Positions 21,289 to 31,053 are shown, numbered from the stretch's first letter. The stretch is DNA of 64,000 nucleotides from Jutongia huaianensis (GCF_014384985.1 NZ_JACRSX010000004.1:107031-171030), one strand, 5' to 3'. Notes: generated from the sequence alone by a model not told the origin. Made by a program: numbers and translations.

Positions 21289-22122
21289 TTATCTTTCATT
21301 CAGACTTCCCATCACAACCCTGTCATTGCCACACAGATCCTTACAACACTCTATCCTCTCAAAACCATGCTTCCTAAATAACTCCGACACAGCCTTTCCC
21401 TGATCATATCCAATCTCTACCGCAAAGATTCCTCCTTGCTCTAAATGAGATGGAACCTGCTCCAGCAGACGACGGTACAATACCAGACCGTCCGCACCTC
21501 CATCCAGTGCCATTAGCGGTTCATGCTTCCGCACCTCCGGCATCAGACCACCAACCACCTCTGAGGCAATATACGGCGGATTGGATACAATAATATCATA
21601 CTTCGCCGATATGTTTTCCAACAGATCTCCCTGATAAAAGGCCACATCCGCCCCCAGCTTCTCTGCATTCCTTCCGGCAATTTCCAGTGCCTTCTCCGAA
21701 AGATCCGTAGCTTCCACAAGCTTTGGCACTCCAAGCTTCGCCAGAGCTATGGCGATACACCCGGAACCGGTGCAAATATCCAGCACTTTTTTTCCTTGAA
21801 TCAACGGAAGAAGCTTCTCCACTAAAAGCTCGGTGTCCTGTCTGGGTACCAGCACATCCGGAGAAACAAGAAATTCCAATCCCATAAATTCCTGCGTCCC
21901 GGTCAGATGCTGAACCGGAATATGACTGCCCCGCTGCCGGATCAGATCACGGTATTGCCTGATGTTTTCCTCCGGAGCGTTCTCCTGCTGCCGCAGAAAA
22001 AACCTGGCCCGGTCCATCTGACTGACATATTCCAGCAGGAGCCATGCATCCGGCTCTGCATCCTCTATTTTACCGGCTGTCAGGATATTCTTTCCCTCCA
22101 TGAGCAGCTCTCTCCAGGTCAT
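21289..22122 (-). CDS. prmC: Release factor glutamine methyltransferase
   Basis: PrmC methylates the Gln of the GGQ motif in release factors with S-adenosylmethionine. The catalytic NPPY motif is in IIVSNPPYIASE. The SAM-binding stretch is VLDICTGSGCIAIALAKLG, and LVPRQDTELLVE precedes it. AGGAGG sits 6 nt before the ATG at 22122, preferred over the longer frame to 22146; the protein then has 277 residues. It lies just after the DUF1385 gene and before prfA, the standard clostridial order. Confidence 0.96.
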   Translation of the reverse strand: MTWRELLMEGKNILTAGKIEDAEPDAWLLLEYVSQMDRARFFLRQQENAPEENIRQYRDLIRQRGSHIPVQHLTGTQEFMGLEFLVSPDVLVPRQDTELLVEKLLPLIQGKKVLDICTGSGCIAIALAKLGVPKLVEATDLSEKALEIAGRNAEKLGADVAFYQGDLLENISAKYDIIVSNPPYIASEVVGGLMPEVRKHEPLMALDGGADGLVLYRRLLEQVPSHLEQGGIFAVEIGYDQGKAVSELFRKHGFERIECCKDLCGNDRVVMGSLNER

Positions 22123-22165
22123 TCGCAACCTCCTGTCTCCGTCCATTCCATAACATTATTATGCA

Positions 22166-23920
22166 CTAATTCTTCTTATCATCAAAAAAGCGGTCCAGAC
22201 TCTTCAAATCATCTGCATCCTGCTCCACCGTTACCTTAGGTGCTGCCGTTCTGCCTTCATCCAGCTTTGGAAGCTCCTGTGTTGCCGCAAGACGCTCTGC
22301 CCGACGCTTCTTTGCCTCCTGATATGCCTTCTCGTGAGCTGCTTCTCTGGCTTCCTGCTCCTTGATCTGGCGCATACGTTCTGCAGCACGGTTCCGGTAT
22401 CTTGCCTCCCGTTCCTCCAGCTCCCGGCGTTTCTTTGATTTCGGCAGTCTGTCAAAAATCCCTGCACTACCTGATTTTTTCGCCGGCTTCCGGCGTTCTT
22501 CCCCTCGACATTCTCTTTTTTCTGATGCAGTCTTTTCCTCAGACTTTTTCTCTTCCCTGCTGTCTTGTTTCTTCTCCTCAACAGGCTTTTTTATCTTCCT
22601 GTCGCCTGTTTTCTTCTCCTCCACAGGCTTTTCCAATTTTCTGTCGTCTTGCTTCTTCTCCTCAACAGACTTTCTCGCCTTTCTGCCTTCTTGTTTCTTT
22701 TCCTCAACAGGCTTCTTCCTGTCATCCTGCTTCTTCTTTCCGGCAATCTTTTCTTCCTTCTTATTTTCTTTCTCCGGAATCATTGTCTCTTCCCGCTTTG
22801 GCTGTCTCTCCGGCTCTTCAGTCACTGTACCGGCTCCACTCTGGCTCCAGACAGACTCATCCACGCTCTCCGGCTTTTCCGATGCCTGATCATCCTGATC
22901 TTCTACAGGCATCTGCTGTATCTCTTCATCCGGTCTTGCAAAGGAATTCTCTTCCTCTTCCTTTTTCGCTGCCTTTTTCTTTCTGCGGGCACGGCGCGCC
23001 TTTTCCTTCTGAACCTCTGCCTGATATGCTCTCCAGTCAAAAACCGCTTCTACCGATGCGATCGCCACCTCGATCATTCCGTCATCCGGCTCTCTTGTAG
23101 TCAGCTTCTGCAGCCACAGTCCCGGCGTACTGATCCAAAGCACCAGACGATTGTCCGAATTTCCCACAAACTGGATCAACTCAAAGGATACACCTGCCAC
23201 TACCGGGACCAACAAGATCCGGTAAAGCATTTGCAGCCATAGATTATCGATCTGAATAAAGAAAAAGAAAATAATACTCACAAGCATAACCACTAACAGA
23301 AAGCTTGTTCCACATCTTCTATGATAACGGGACTGTGTTTTCACATTTTCCACGGTAAGATCCAGACCATTCTCCACACAGTTGATAGTCTTATGCTCTG
23401 CCCCATGATACATAAGGGTTCTTTTAATATCACTCAAAAATGAGATTGCCACAACATATCCCAAAAACAGCAATATCTTCAATGCCGCTTCAATCACGGA
23501 AAGCATCATTTGAGAATGCACTCTGCTCTGAAACAGCTTTGATACCGCAAAAGGAAGTATCATAAAAAAGCCGATTGCAAGCAGAATCGACAAAGCTACG
23601 ATCAGAATATTTTCCAGCATTTCTTTCCGGTCGGATACCTCTGCCACTTCCACCTGTCCTGCCTTTTCCACATCCTCCTCAATAAAGCTGGAGGAATATG
23701 TCAGCGTCTTGATTCCAAGTATTAATGATTCTATAAATGCTGCAACACCCCGGATGACCGGCAGACGAAGCAAAATATGCCTGTCCCGGACACTCCCTGT
23801 GTTCCAGTTTTTAACAGAAATTTCTCCATCGGGCTTTCTGACAGCAACTGCATATTTATCCCGGTTACGCATCATAACCCCTTCGAGCACTGCCTGCCCG
23901 CCAATTCCTGATGATTTCAT
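22166..23920 (-). CDS. DUF1385 membrane protein with long charged repeat tail
   Basis: Residues 1-300 are a DUF1385 protein: it opens GIGGQAVLEGVMMRNRDKYA, has several membrane segments and contains YHGAEHKTINCVENG, the conserved family core. Its biochemical role is unknown, though the gene is almost always beside rpmE and prmC as here. Residues 300-584 are an added Lys/Glu-rich tail. It includes about five imperfect 14-residue repeats built on PVEEKKQDDRK (about 392-458), then a helical Arg/Glu stretch. Most family members I know end near residue 300, so the tail is a lineage-specific extension. It may bind nucleic acid or ribosomes, but this is not shown. Confidence 0.85.
   Translation of the reverse strand: MKSSGIGGQAVLEGVMMRNRDKYAVAVRKPDGEISVKNWNTGSVRDRHILLRLPVIRGVAAFIESLILGIKTLTYSSSFIEEDVEKAGQVEVAEVSDRKEMLENILIVALSILLAIGFFMILPFAVSKLFQSRVHSQMMLSVIEAALKILLFLGYVVAISFLSDIKRTLMYHGAEHKTINCVENGLDLTVENVKTQSRYHRRCGTSFLLVVMLVSIIFFFFIQIDNLWLQMLYRILLVPVVAGVSFELIQFVGNSDNRLVLWISTPGLWLQKLTTREPDDGMIEVAIASVEAVFDWRAYQAEVQKEKARRARRKKKAAKKEEEENSFARPDEEIQQMPVEDQDDQASEKPESVDESVWSQSGAGTVTEEPERQPKREETMIPEKENKKEEKIAGKKKQDDRKKPVEEKKQEGRKARKSVEEKKQDDRKLEKPVEEKKTGDRKIKKPVEEKKQDSREEKKSEEKTASEKRECRGEERRKPAKKSGSAGIFDRLPKSKKRRELEEREARYRNRAAERMRQIKEQEAREAAHEKAYQEAKKRRAERLAATQELPKLDEGRTAAPKVTVEQDADDLKSLDRFFDDKKN
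22545..22745 (-). repeat. Imperfect 42-45 bp tandem repeats within the DUF1385 gene
   Basis: Around five copies of a unit containing the plus-strand sequence TTCTTCTCCTCAACAGGCTT recur at about 42-bp spacing. They encode the VEEKKQ repeats of the protein tail. Copy variation suggests expansion by slippage followed by drift. Confidence 0.7.
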
Positions 23921-24011
23921 CGTATGTTCGTTCCTTCCTACTAACCAGATTACGGGTTACACGGATCATTCCGTACTACGCACTCCCACACTTCATATTA
24001 TTGACTAACAC

Positions 24012-24048
24012 AAATGGTCACAATACCGCAAAGGTACTGTGACCATTT
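24012..24048 (-). terminator. Strong hairpin between rpmE and the DUF1385 gene
   Basis: A 16-bp stem with one mismatch (24012-24027 with 24033-24048) lies 31 nt after the rpmE stop. The following minus-strand tail is only TTTGTGTTAG, so termination is likely partial, or the hairpin protects the rpmE message end. Confidence 0.6.
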
Positions 24049-24079
24049 GAAAGACCGGTCTCCCCGGCCAAATATCCCG

Positions 24080-24286
24080 CTAGTTTGCGTTAATGCCATA
24101 ACGACGATTGAATTTATCAATCGCACCACGAGCTTTAACAGCCTTCTGCTGTCCGGTGTAGAATGAATGGCATTTAGAGCAGATTTCTACATGGATCTCT
24201 TCCTTTGTAGAACCTGTTACAAACTCATTTCCACAGTTGCAGACAACCTTTGCCTGATAATAATTAGGATGAATTCCTTCTCTCAT
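24080..24286 (-). CDS. rpmE: 50S ribosomal protein L31, zinc-binding type
   Basis: The 68-residue protein is L31 of the C+ type. Four Cys (16, 18, 36 and 39, in VVCNCGNEF and [12 protein letters not shown]) form the zinc site, so it is the zinc-replete paralogue. The AAAGGAGG site precedes the ATG at 24286. It has its own promoter and a leader hairpin, and is followed by the DUF1385 gene. Confidence 0.97.
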   Translation of the reverse strand: MREGIHPNYYQAKVVCNCGNEFVTGSTKEEIHVEICSKCHSFYTGQQKAVKARGAIDKFNRRYGINAN

Positions 24287-24306
24287 GATGTTAGTAACCT
24301 CCTTTC

Positions 24307-24326
24307 GTTATCCTGACAGGGATAAC
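24307..24326 (-). promoter_or_regulatory. Leader hairpin before rpmE
   Basis: GTTATCC and GGATAAC form a perfect 7-bp stem with a 6-nt loop, ending only a few bases before the AAAGGAGG ribosome site. L31 genes are autoregulated through leader structures in some bacteria, so this may be a translational operator. Confidence 0.45.
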
Positions 24327-24350
24327 CTATTACTTACACACAACTTATTC

Positions 24351-24379
24351 AGTATATCATAGCGTTATTTCAAATGCAA
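24351..24379 (-). promoter_or_regulatory. Promoter of rpmE
   Basis: On the minus strand TTGCAT and TATACT are separated by 17 nt. The predicted start is near 24344, some 58 nt before the ATG. The -35 box lies 10 nt past the rho stop codon. Confidence 0.6.
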
Positions 24380-24388
24380 GCACTTTTC

Positions 24389-26350
24389 CTAGACAATTTT
24401 TACTTTTTTTACCAGTTGAATCAATTCTTTATTGTCTTTTGTCTTCCGGAACATAGAAATAATGTTTTCCACGGCTTCCTCCGACTTATTGCCACCAAAT
24501 GCCTTACGGATCAGGAAATTGGCCTCCAGCTCCTCCTGATCCAGAAGCAGATCATCCCGGCGTGTACTGGATCTCGGCAGATCGATTGCAGGGAACAGCC
24601 GTTTCTCGGAAAGACTTCTGTCAAGAACCATCTCCATATTACCGGTTCCCTTAAACTCCTCAAATACCACGTCGTCCATTTTACTTCCGGTATCTACCAA
24701 TGCCGTTGCAAGGATGGTCAGGCTTCCGCCCTCTCTCATATTACGCGCAGCACCAAAGAACCGCTTTGGCATATAAAGGGCTGCCGGGTCCAGACCACCA
24801 GACAAGGTACGGCCACTTGGCTGCACCGTCAGATTATAGGCTCTCGCCAGTCGGGTAATGGAATCCAGAAGGATCATCACATCGCCACCATGCTCCACAA
24901 GACGTTTTGCACGCTCAATCACCATCTCGGATACTCTTTTGTGGTTTTCCGGCAATTCGTCAAATGTTGAGTAGATCACCTCTACATTCTCTCCCTGAAT
25001 CGATTCCTTGATATCCGTTACCTCCTCCGGACGTTCATCGATCAGAAGCACGATCAGATGCATATTCGGATGATTATGTGTCACAGATTTTGCCACCTGC
25101 TTTAATAATGTTGTCTTACCTGTCTTAGGCTGGGAAACGATCATTCCTCTCTGTCCCTTACCAATCGGAGAGATCAGATCCATCATTCGCATGGAAATAT
25201 TGCTGTTCCCTGCTCCCGGCACCTCCAGACGAATACGCTCATTTGGAAAAATCGGGGTCAGATTTTCAAACTTCACTCTGCCGGAGGTTTCTTCCAGCGT
25301 ATAACCATTCACGGTATTTACATATAATAATGCACTGAACTTTTCGTTCTGATTCTTGATCCGGGTATTACCCACAAGAATATCACCGGTCCGGAGTCCG
25401 AAACGACGTATCATAGCCGGAGACACATAAACATCAGCCTCGCCCGGCAGATAATTATCACATCTTACAAAACCGTAGCCCTCCGGCATAACTTCAAGGA
25501 TACCGGTCTTGGTCTCTCCGCTGTCAAGCTGTGCCAGTTCCGAATACGGTATGGTTGCTGCATCTCCTCTCATATTAATATGAGACGTATGGGATGTCTC
25601 CTCATGGAGCATATTATTTCTATTATCATGGAAACTGTATCCATCACGGCTGTTATTGCGTTCCTCACGATTGCCGCTCCGGTCGTCTCTGTTGTAGCGG
25701 TCCTCCCGGTTGTTACTCCGGTCATCACGGCTGTAGCGGTCCTCGCGGTTACTGCTCCGGTCATCACGGCTGTAGCGGTCCTCGCGGTTACTGCTCCGGT
25801 CATCACGGCTGTAGCGGTCATCACGGTTATTATTCCGGTCATCTCTGCCTGTTCCGTATCTTCTTTCCTCACGCACTGTATGCATCTCCTGCAGGTTTGA
25901 TGTATATCCTCCCCGCACCACCGGTCTCGGTGTTCTGGACATAGTATTACTCCGTTCCTCATAATCCACCGGTTTTCTGACAGTCCGCCGCTCCATCTTT
26001 CTTGCCGGACGTTCATCATATCTTGGACGGCGTGACGTTCTCTCCCCTGCAGCCGGAGCACCCGGTGTCTCTGCCTCCGGGCCAACAGCTTCTTTTGAAT
26101 TATCCTCTCCGCTATTTTGCTTTGCTGTTCTCCTGCTGACAGTTCTTTTCCCGGTTTTTGCAGAAGCTTCCTCTTTCTTGTCCCCGGATACTCTCTCTGT
26201 TCTTTCCCTGGCCGGAGTATTCTGGGCTGCAAGAATCTTCTGTATCTCCCCGATCAACTCCTGCTTCTTAAATGTCGTTGCATTTTTCATCCCCAGTTTT
26301 CTTCCGTATAAACGTAACTCAACCAGTGACATTTTTTCTAATTCTTCCAT
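24389..26350 (-). CDS. rho: Transcription termination factor Rho with Arg/Asp/Asn-rich disordered insertion
   Basis: Rho is the hexameric RNA helicase that ends transcription. The Rho_N domain is residues 1-45 ([20 protein letters not shown]). The RNA-binding cold-shock-like domain begins near 280 ([20 protein letters not shown]). The motor carries [23 protein letters not shown] and [13 protein letters not shown], so it should be active. Between them lies about 215 residues of disordered sequence, including four to five near-identical 13-residue repeats of the type [13 protein letters not shown] (about 166-225). At 653 residues it is far longer than the roughly 420 of E. coli Rho. GGAGG precedes the ATG. 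Confidence 0.96.
   Translation of the reverse strand: MEELEKMSLVELRLYGRKLGMKNATTFKKQELIGEIQKILAAQNTPARERTERVSGDKKEEASAKTGKRTVSRRTAKQNSGEDNSKEAVGPEAETPGAPAAGERTSRRPRYDERPARKMERRTVRKPVDYEERSNTMSRTPRPVVRGGYTSNLQEMHTVREERRYGTGRDDRNNNRDDRYSRDDRSSNREDRYSRDDRSSNREDRYSRDDRSNNREDRYNRDDRSGNREERNNSRDGYSFHDNRNNMLHEETSHTSHINMRGDAATIPYSELAQLDSGETKTGILEVMPEGYGFVRCDNYLPGEADVYVSPAMIRRFGLRTGDILVGNTRIKNQNEKFSALLYVNTVNGYTLEETSGRVKFENLTPIFPNERIRLEVPGAGNSNISMRMMDLISPIGKGQRGMIVSQPKTGKTTLLKQVAKSVTHNHPNMHLIVLLIDERPEEVTDIKESIQGENVEVIYSTFDELPENHKRVSEMVIERAKRLVEHGGDVMILLDSITRLARAYNLTVQPSGRTLSGGLDPAALYMPKRFFGAARNMREGGSLTILATALVDTGSKMDDVVFEEFKGTGNMEMVLDRSLSEKRLFPAIDLPRSSTRRDDLLLDQEELEANFLIRKAFGGNKSEEAVENIISMFRKTKDNKELIQLVKKVKIV
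25677..25855 (-). repeat. 39-bp tandem repeats in rho
   Basis: About four and a half copies of a 39-bp unit (plus strand CTCCGGTCATCACGGCTGTA and following bases) are arranged head to tail, two of them identical. They encode the [13 protein letters not shown] repeats and are in frame, so copy changes would leave Rho readable. Confidence 0.88.
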
Positions 26351-26573
26351 GTATAACCTCCATTTTGGAATAAATATTAAATTTTAATACCTTCTGAAAT
26401 CATAATGAATCTTCAACGAAATAATCTCTGAAATCATACTTTAGAACAAATGAATTCCGTCTGACATATTGATTTTCTTAAGTATATACAATAATTTCCA
26501 ATCTGTAAATACCAAATGGAAAATTCTCTCGACAAATCTTGTCTTCTCTCCTTCTTCTGTCCCACAGTTATCT

Positions 26574-26602
26574 TGTTTTCACCTATAAAATATGATATCA
26601 TT
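26574..26602 (+). promoter_or_regulatory. Promoter of the malic enzyme run
   Basis: TTGTTT and TATCAT are spaced 17 nt apart in the 305-nt divergent region between rho and the malic enzyme gene. The predicted start is near 26609. The rest of this gap shows nothing else I can name. Confidence 0.5.
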
Positions 26603-26655
26603 GATTTATATGGCTTATGCCCAGTATAACAATAAAGAAAGGTTGGGTTATCATT

Positions 26656-27807
26656 ATGGATCTCAAAGAACAAGCACTGTCCCTTCATAAGGAATGGAAC
26701 GGAAAAATCACAACTACACCGAAATGTCAGGTAAAATCCAGAGAGGATCTGGCTCTTGCATATACACCGGGTGTGGCTGAACCTTGCAAAGTCATTGCCG
26801 GGGATAAAGAAGCGGCATATACATATACGATCAAGTCTAATACTGTCGCTGTAGTTTCTGACGGAAGCGCCGTACTTGGTCTTGGCAATATCGGACCGGA
26901 AGCAGCAATGCCGGTTATGGAGGGAAAAGCCGTTCTCTTCAAAGAATTTGGTGGCGTCAACGCATTTCCGATCTGTCTGGATACCCAGGATACCGATGAG
27001 ATCGTACAAACAGTCATCAATATTGCCCCTGCTTTTGGCGGCATCAATCTGGAGGATATTTCTGCTCCACGCTGCTTTGAGATTGAGGAGCGACTGAAAA
27101 ATGCTTTAAATATCCCGGTCTTTCATGACGATCAGCATGGTACTGCCATTGTGGTGCTTGCCGGCATTATGAACGGACTCAAGGTTGTCAATAAAAAGAA
27201 AGAAGATTGTCACGTTGTCGTAAACGGTGCCGGCTCTGCCGGAGTTGCCATTACCAAACTATTACTTCGTTTTGGATTCCAGGATGTTGTAATGTGTGAC
27301 AAATCCGGTATCCTTTCCAAGGATTCTGCCGATCTGAACTGGATGCAGAAGGATATGATGGAAGTTACCAATCTGACCGGCAAAAAAGGAACTCTCGCCG
27401 ATGCTTTAAAGGGCGCCGACATCTTTGTAGGTGTCTCCGCCCCTAACATTGTCACACCGGAAATGGTTGCCTCTATGAATCATGATGCCATCCTGTTTGC
27501 TATGGCAAACCCTGTACCTGAGATTATGCCGGATGTTGCAAAGAAAGCCGGGGCACGCGTTGTTGGAACCGGCCGTTCCGATTTTCCAAATCAGGTGAAT
27601 AATGTGGTCGCTTTTCCGGGTATCTTCAAGGGTGCTCTGGAGGGACGTGCCAGCCAGATCACAGAGGAAATGAAGCTTGCCGCTTCCTATGCCATTGCAG
27701 GCCTCGTTGCAGATGAAGATCTGAACGAAGACAATATTCTTCCGGAAGCATTTGATCCACGGGTTGCAGAGGTTGTATCCCAGGCGATCAAAGATCATAT
27801 CCACTAA
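26656..27807 (+). CDS. NAD(P)-dependent malic enzyme
   Basis: Malic enzyme decarboxylates malate to pyruvate. The 383-residue protein is the short bacterial type. It opens EQALSLHKEWNGKITTTPKC and contains AYTPGVAEPCK, SDGSAVLGLGNIGPEAAMPV, FGGINLEDISAPRCFEIE and HDDQHGTAIVVLAG. These hold the catalytic Tyr, Lys and metal-binding acids. The nucleotide-binding fold is VVNGAGSAGVAITKLLL. The ATG at 26656 is taken because similarity begins there; its ribosome site is weak and distant. The stop overlaps the next start as TAATG. Coenzyme preference cannot be decided here. Confidence 0.94.
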   Translation: MDLKEQALSLHKEWNGKITTTPKCQVKSREDLALAYTPGVAEPCKVIAGDKEAAYTYTIKSNTVAVVSDGSAVLGLGNIGPEAAMPVMEGKAVLFKEFGGVNAFPICLDTQDTDEIVQTVINIAPAFGGINLEDISAPRCFEIEERLKNALNIPVFHDDQHGTAIVVLAGIMNGLKVVNKKKEDCHVVVNGAGSAGVAITKLLLRFGFQDVVMCDKSGILSKDSADLNWMQKDMMEVTNLTGKKGTLADALKGADIFVGVSAPNIVTPEMVASMNHDAILFAMANPVPEIMPDVAKKAGARVVGTGRSDFPNQVNNVVAFPGIFKGALEGRASQITEEMKLAASYAIAGLVADEDLNEDNILPEAFDPRVAEVVSQAIKDHIH

Positions 27808-28880
27808 TGGCACGCCGACGTCATTCCCGCACTCCGGAAACTGCCGCCTATGATCAGGCCTGTCGGCGCTGGAACGGAAAGCCCTACTACTCTCTCGACT
27901 GTTATCTGAAACAGCAGTTCGGAGAAAAGATCTACAAGGTAGCCATTGACGGCGGAATGACTTGTCCCAACAGAGACGGTACCAAAGGGATCTCCGGCTG
28001 CAGCTTCTGCAGTGCCGGCGGCTCCGGAGAATTTGCAGTAACCCGAAAGGCATCCTCGTCCGGGTCATTCAGTCCGGATCCGGGAATTGTTACCCGGCAG
28101 ATTGATGAAGGGATCAAGCGTCTCCGATCCGGCCGGAAATACTGTGGTGAACGATATATTGCGTATTTTCAATCCTACAGCAATACTTATGCCCCGGTTT
28201 CCTACCTTCGGTCTCTTTATCAGGAAGCACTGACGCATCCACAGACTGCCGCATTGTCTATTGCAACACGGCCGGATTGTTTCTCTCCGGAGATTTATGA
28301 ACTATTGTCCGAATGTCAGCAGCAAAAACCTGTCTGGGTAGAGCTTGGTCTTCAAACCATGCATGATTCCACTGCCTGCATCATTCACAGAGGTTATCCT
28401 CTTTCCTGCTTTGATGCCACCGTCAGGGAGCTTCGCCGGCGAGGGATTCCTGTGATTGTTCATGTTATCCTTGGGCTCCCCGGAGAAGACCACCACCAGA
28501 TGCTGCAAACCATTCGATATCTCAATGAAACCGGAATCAGCGGAATCAAGCTGCAGCTCCTTCATATATTGAAGGGAACAGCTTTGGCAGAGGATTTTGA
28601 AAAAGGTACCATCACACCATTGACAAAAGACGAATATATTGCTATTCTACTTGATTGTATTGCTCATCTCTCGCCGGACATTGTGATTCACCGTATTACG
28701 GGAGATGGTCCAAAGGATTTATTGCTTGCTCCTGCTTGGAGCATGAAGAAACGTGAAATATTAAATACCATCATGCATCAGATGAAGGTACAGCATCTCT
28801 ATCAGGGATGCCAGATAAATGAAACAGGACAGCGTCAGCATTTTTCCTGCCCTGTCCACGAAAAGGAGGCACCATTATGA
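27807..28880 (+). CDS. TIGR01212-family radical SAM protein (YhcC-like)
   Basis: Radical SAM protein of 357 residues, family TIGR01212 (E. coli YhcC), whose reaction is not established. The cluster motif lies in MTCPNRDGTKGISGCSFC: one Cys, then a CxxC pair after an 11-residue spacer, as usual in this family. SVHVILGLPGE-type sequence (VIVHVILGLPGEDHHQML) and KLQLLHILKGTALA are further family landmarks. The extra N-terminal stretch is basic. Its start is coupled to the malic enzyme stop, and its own stop overlaps the DUF4364 start by 4 nt. Confidence 0.9.
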   Translation: MARRRHSRTPETAAYDQACRRWNGKPYYSLDCYLKQQFGEKIYKVAIDGGMTCPNRDGTKGISGCSFCSAGGSGEFAVTRKASSSGSFSPDPGIVTRQIDEGIKRLRSGRKYCGERYIAYFQSYSNTYAPVSYLRSLYQEALTHPQTAALSIATRPDCFSPEIYELLSECQQQKPVWVELGLQTMHDSTACIIHRGYPLSCFDATVRELRRRGIPVIVHVILGLPGEDHHQMLQTIRYLNETGISGIKLQLLHILKGTALAEDFEKGTITPLTKDEYIAILLDCIAHLSPDIVIHRITGDGPKDLLLAPAWSMKKREILNTIMHQMKVQHLYQGCQINETGQRQHFSCPVHEKEAPL

Positions 28881-29398
28881 CACCAGAGTCATTGCAGCTG
28901 TATAAGCTGATCATCCTATATTTTTTAAATCAGGCAGACCAGCCTATGCCAAATGCAATCCTCTCTGATTTCATTTTGGAAACAGGGTACACGGATTACC
29001 TGTCCATCCAGCAGACTTTATCGGAACTTACGGAGGACGCCATGATCCTTGTGGATCAGACCCATGAGAAGTCCTATTACACGATCGCTGAGATTGGCAA
29101 GGAAACCTTACGTTTCTTTGGGAATCAGCTTCCCACCGATACCTGCCGGGAGATTGACGAATATCTGGAAAAGAATCGTCTTGCTATCGTAGAAACCACC
29201 TCGATCAAGACAGATTATACCATGATCCGTCCCAATGAATATCTCGCCACCGGCTGCATTTACGAACGGGGCAGCAAACTTCTGGAAGTCTCTCTCAATG
29301 TCACCAGTGAAGAGGAAGCCGTGGATGTCTGCCGAAGATTCAAAGAAAAAAACGAAGATGTCTATGCACAGCTTCTTTCCATGCTATGTATGGAATAA
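28877..29398 (+). CDS. DUF4364 family protein (winged-helix-like)
   Basis: The 173-residue protein matches the DUF4364 family found in clostridia, of unknown function. The N-terminal half (LYKLIILYFLNQADQPMPNA to SYYTIAEIGKETLRFF) reads like a winged-helix domain. The C-terminal half is an alpha/beta domain. AAAGGAGG lies upstream within the radical SAM gene, and ATGA overlap couples translation. The trio with malic enzyme and TIGR01212 ends at a strong terminator. Confidence 0.82.
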   Translation: MTPESLQLYKLIILYFLNQADQPMPNAILSDFILETGYTDYLSIQQTLSELTEDAMILVDQTHEKSYYTIAEIGKETLRFFGNQLPTDTCREIDEYLEKNRLAIVETTSIKTDYTMIRPNEYLATGCIYERGSKLLEVSLNVTSEEEAVDVCRRFKEKNEDVYAQLLSMLCME

Positions 29399-29415
29399 TT
29401 TAAATAACCCAAACA

Positions 29416-29474
29416 AAAACACATTCTGCCAGATCACGATTCGAAGTGATCCGGCAAAATGTGTTTTCTTTTTC
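29416..29474. terminator. Bidirectional terminator between DUF4364 and tyrS
   Basis: A long stem (AAAACACATT and TGCC and GATCAC against GTGATC, GGCA and AATGTGTTTT) with small mismatches is flanked by A-rich sequence on the left and TTTTCTTTTT on the right. It serves the converging plus-strand trio and tyrS. Confidence 0.85.
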
Positions 29475-29489
29475 CTTCTTAATAAATTT

Positions 29490-30716
29490 TTATTTCACAA
29501 CAACTCTCATAAATTTCTTTTTGCCACGCTTCAGCACAATACCATCTACACCAATACTGTCCTTCGCAATCTGAGCCTTTACATCTGTGATCTTATCACC
29601 ATCTACAGACACACCACCCTGCTCTACATTTCTCCGGGCTTCTCCGTTGGAACTTGCAAGTCCAGCCTTTACCAGCAGCTTCAGAATTCCGATCTGTCCC
29701 TCCTCGAAATCTTCTTCTGCCAGTGCAATCTCCGGCATATTTGCTGTATTACCACCACCTGCAAAAAGTGCCCTGGCTCCTTCCTGTGCCTTCCCGGCTT
29801 CCTCCTCGCCATGTACCAGCTTTGTCAGCTCGAATGCAAGAATTTCCTTTGCCTCGTTGAGACGGCTTCCCTCCCAGTGATCCATCTCCTCAATCTGCTC
29901 TAACGGCAGGAATGTCAACATACGCAGACACTTAAGTACATCTGCATCTGCCACATTTCTCCAGTACTGATAGAAATCAAACGGAGAAGTTTTGTTGGGA
30001 TCAAGCCAGACAGCACCGGACTGTGTTTTACCCATTTTCTTCCCCTCAGAGTTCAGAAGCAGGTTAATTGTCATAGCATACGCATCCTTACCAAGCTTAC
30101 GACGGATCAGCTCGGTTCCTCCAAGCATATTACTCCACTGATCATCGCCGCCAAACTGCATATTACAGCCGTATTTCTGAAATAATGCGTAGAAATCATA
30201 GCTCTGCATAATCATGTAATTAAACTCCAGGAAGCTTAACCCCCGCTCCATACGCTGCTTGTAGCACTCTGCCGTAAGCATTCGGTTTACAGAAAAATGT
30301 GGTCCCACATCACGAAGCAGCTCAACATAATTCAGATCCAGAAGCCAGTCTGCATTATTTACCATGAGAGCTTTTTCCTCGGAGAAATCAATAAAACGGC
30401 TCATCTGCTTTTTGAAGCAATCAACGTTATGTGCAATCGTTTCCTTCGTCATCATCTGACGCATATCGGTACGTCCACTTGGATCACCGATCATTGCCGT
30501 ACCTCCACCGATCAATGCAATTGGCTTATTGCCTGCCATCTGCAGACGCTTCATCAGACAAAGTGCCATAAAATGACCAACATGAAGACTATCTGCCGTC
30601 GGATCAAATCCAATATAAAATACCGCCTTTCCTTCATTTACCAGTTCCCTGATCTCCTCCTCATCTGTTACCTGAGCGATCAGTCCTCTTGCCACTAACT
30701 CGTCATACGTTGTCAT
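29490..30716 (-). CDS. tyrS: Tyrosyl-tRNA synthetase
   Basis: TyrS charges tRNA-Tyr. The class I signatures are HVGHF (HIGH-type) in [19 protein letters not shown] and KMGKT (KMSKS-type). The C-terminal S4-like RNA-binding domain ([20 protein letters not shown]) is complete. Length is 408 residues, normal for the bacterial enzyme. GAGG precedes the ATG. Expression is controlled by the T-box leader upstream. Confidence 0.97.
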   Translation of the reverse strand: MTTYDELVARGLIAQVTDEEEIRELVNEGKAVFYIGFDPTADSLHVGHFMALCLMKRLQMAGNKPIALIGGGTAMIGDPSGRTDMRQMMTKETIAHNVDCFKKQMSRFIDFSEEKALMVNNADWLLDLNYVELLRDVGPHFSVNRMLTAECYKQRMERGLSFLEFNYMIMQSYDFYALFQKYGCNMQFGGDDQWSNMLGGTELIRRKLGKDAYAMTINLLLNSEGKKMGKTQSGAVWLDPNKTSPFDFYQYWRNVADADVLKCLRMLTFLPLEQIEEMDHWEGSRLNEAKEILAFELTKLVHGEEEAGKAQEGARALFAGGGNTANMPEIALAEEDFEEGQIGILKLLVKAGLASSNGEARRNVEQGGVSVDGDKITDVKAQIAKDSIGVDGIVLKRGKKKFMRVVVK

Positions 30717-30778
30717 GTTCTTTTCCTCACTTTCTTATTTTTCCATCAAAGTATCCTGACTGAAAGCATTCTGATACG

Positions 30779-31047
30779 AAAAAACGTCCTTTACCGGCAT
30801 ATGCCGATAAAGGACGATATCATCGTGTTACCACCTTTATTTCCTATCACCTCACGATGACAGGCTCCATAGGATACCTCTATATCCCTGCACAATAACG
30901 GAGTACAATCCCGTCCAGACCTACTATATGATCTTCAGCCGGCTGCTCCGGGATGTATTCATATCAGGATGCCCCTGCGCCTCTCATCATCCGGCTGCTT
31001 TCTGTAGGTTTCCTCTGATACTACTTCTTCCCTTCCACGCATTTTAT
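30779..31047 (-). promoter_or_regulatory. Tyrosine T-box riboswitch leader of tyrS
   Basis: The minus-strand leader contains the T-box sequence AAAGGTGGTAACACG (core at 30824-30835). A terminator follows: a stem of about 16 bp (30785-30800 with 30801-30816) and six T residues. In the upstream stem region GAATACATC presents a UAC tyrosine codon (30955-30957) as the likely specifier. Uncharged tRNA-Tyr should pair with both and favour the antiterminator. The codon matches the downstream synthetase. Confidence 0.92.
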
Positions 31048-31053
31048 GCATAC

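Noticed and set aside
22362..23242. Long plus-strand frames of 175 to 232 codons rich in Phe, Leu and Ser
   Set aside because: They are shadows of the Lys/Glu repeat tail of the DUF1385 protein.
25677..25855. Regular repeats that might suggest a CRISPR array
   Set aside because: Units are contiguous 39-bp tandem copies without spacers and encode Rho protein.
25580..25944. Plus-strand open frames of 106 and 116 codons with Ala/Val- or Gly/Cys/His-rich repeats
   Set aside because: They are antisense readings of the 39-bp repeats in rho; repeats keep all frames open.
26434..27009. 191-codon minus-strand frame overlapping the malic enzyme start
   Set aside because: It overlaps conserved malic enzyme sequence for half its length, and has no ribosome site or domain.
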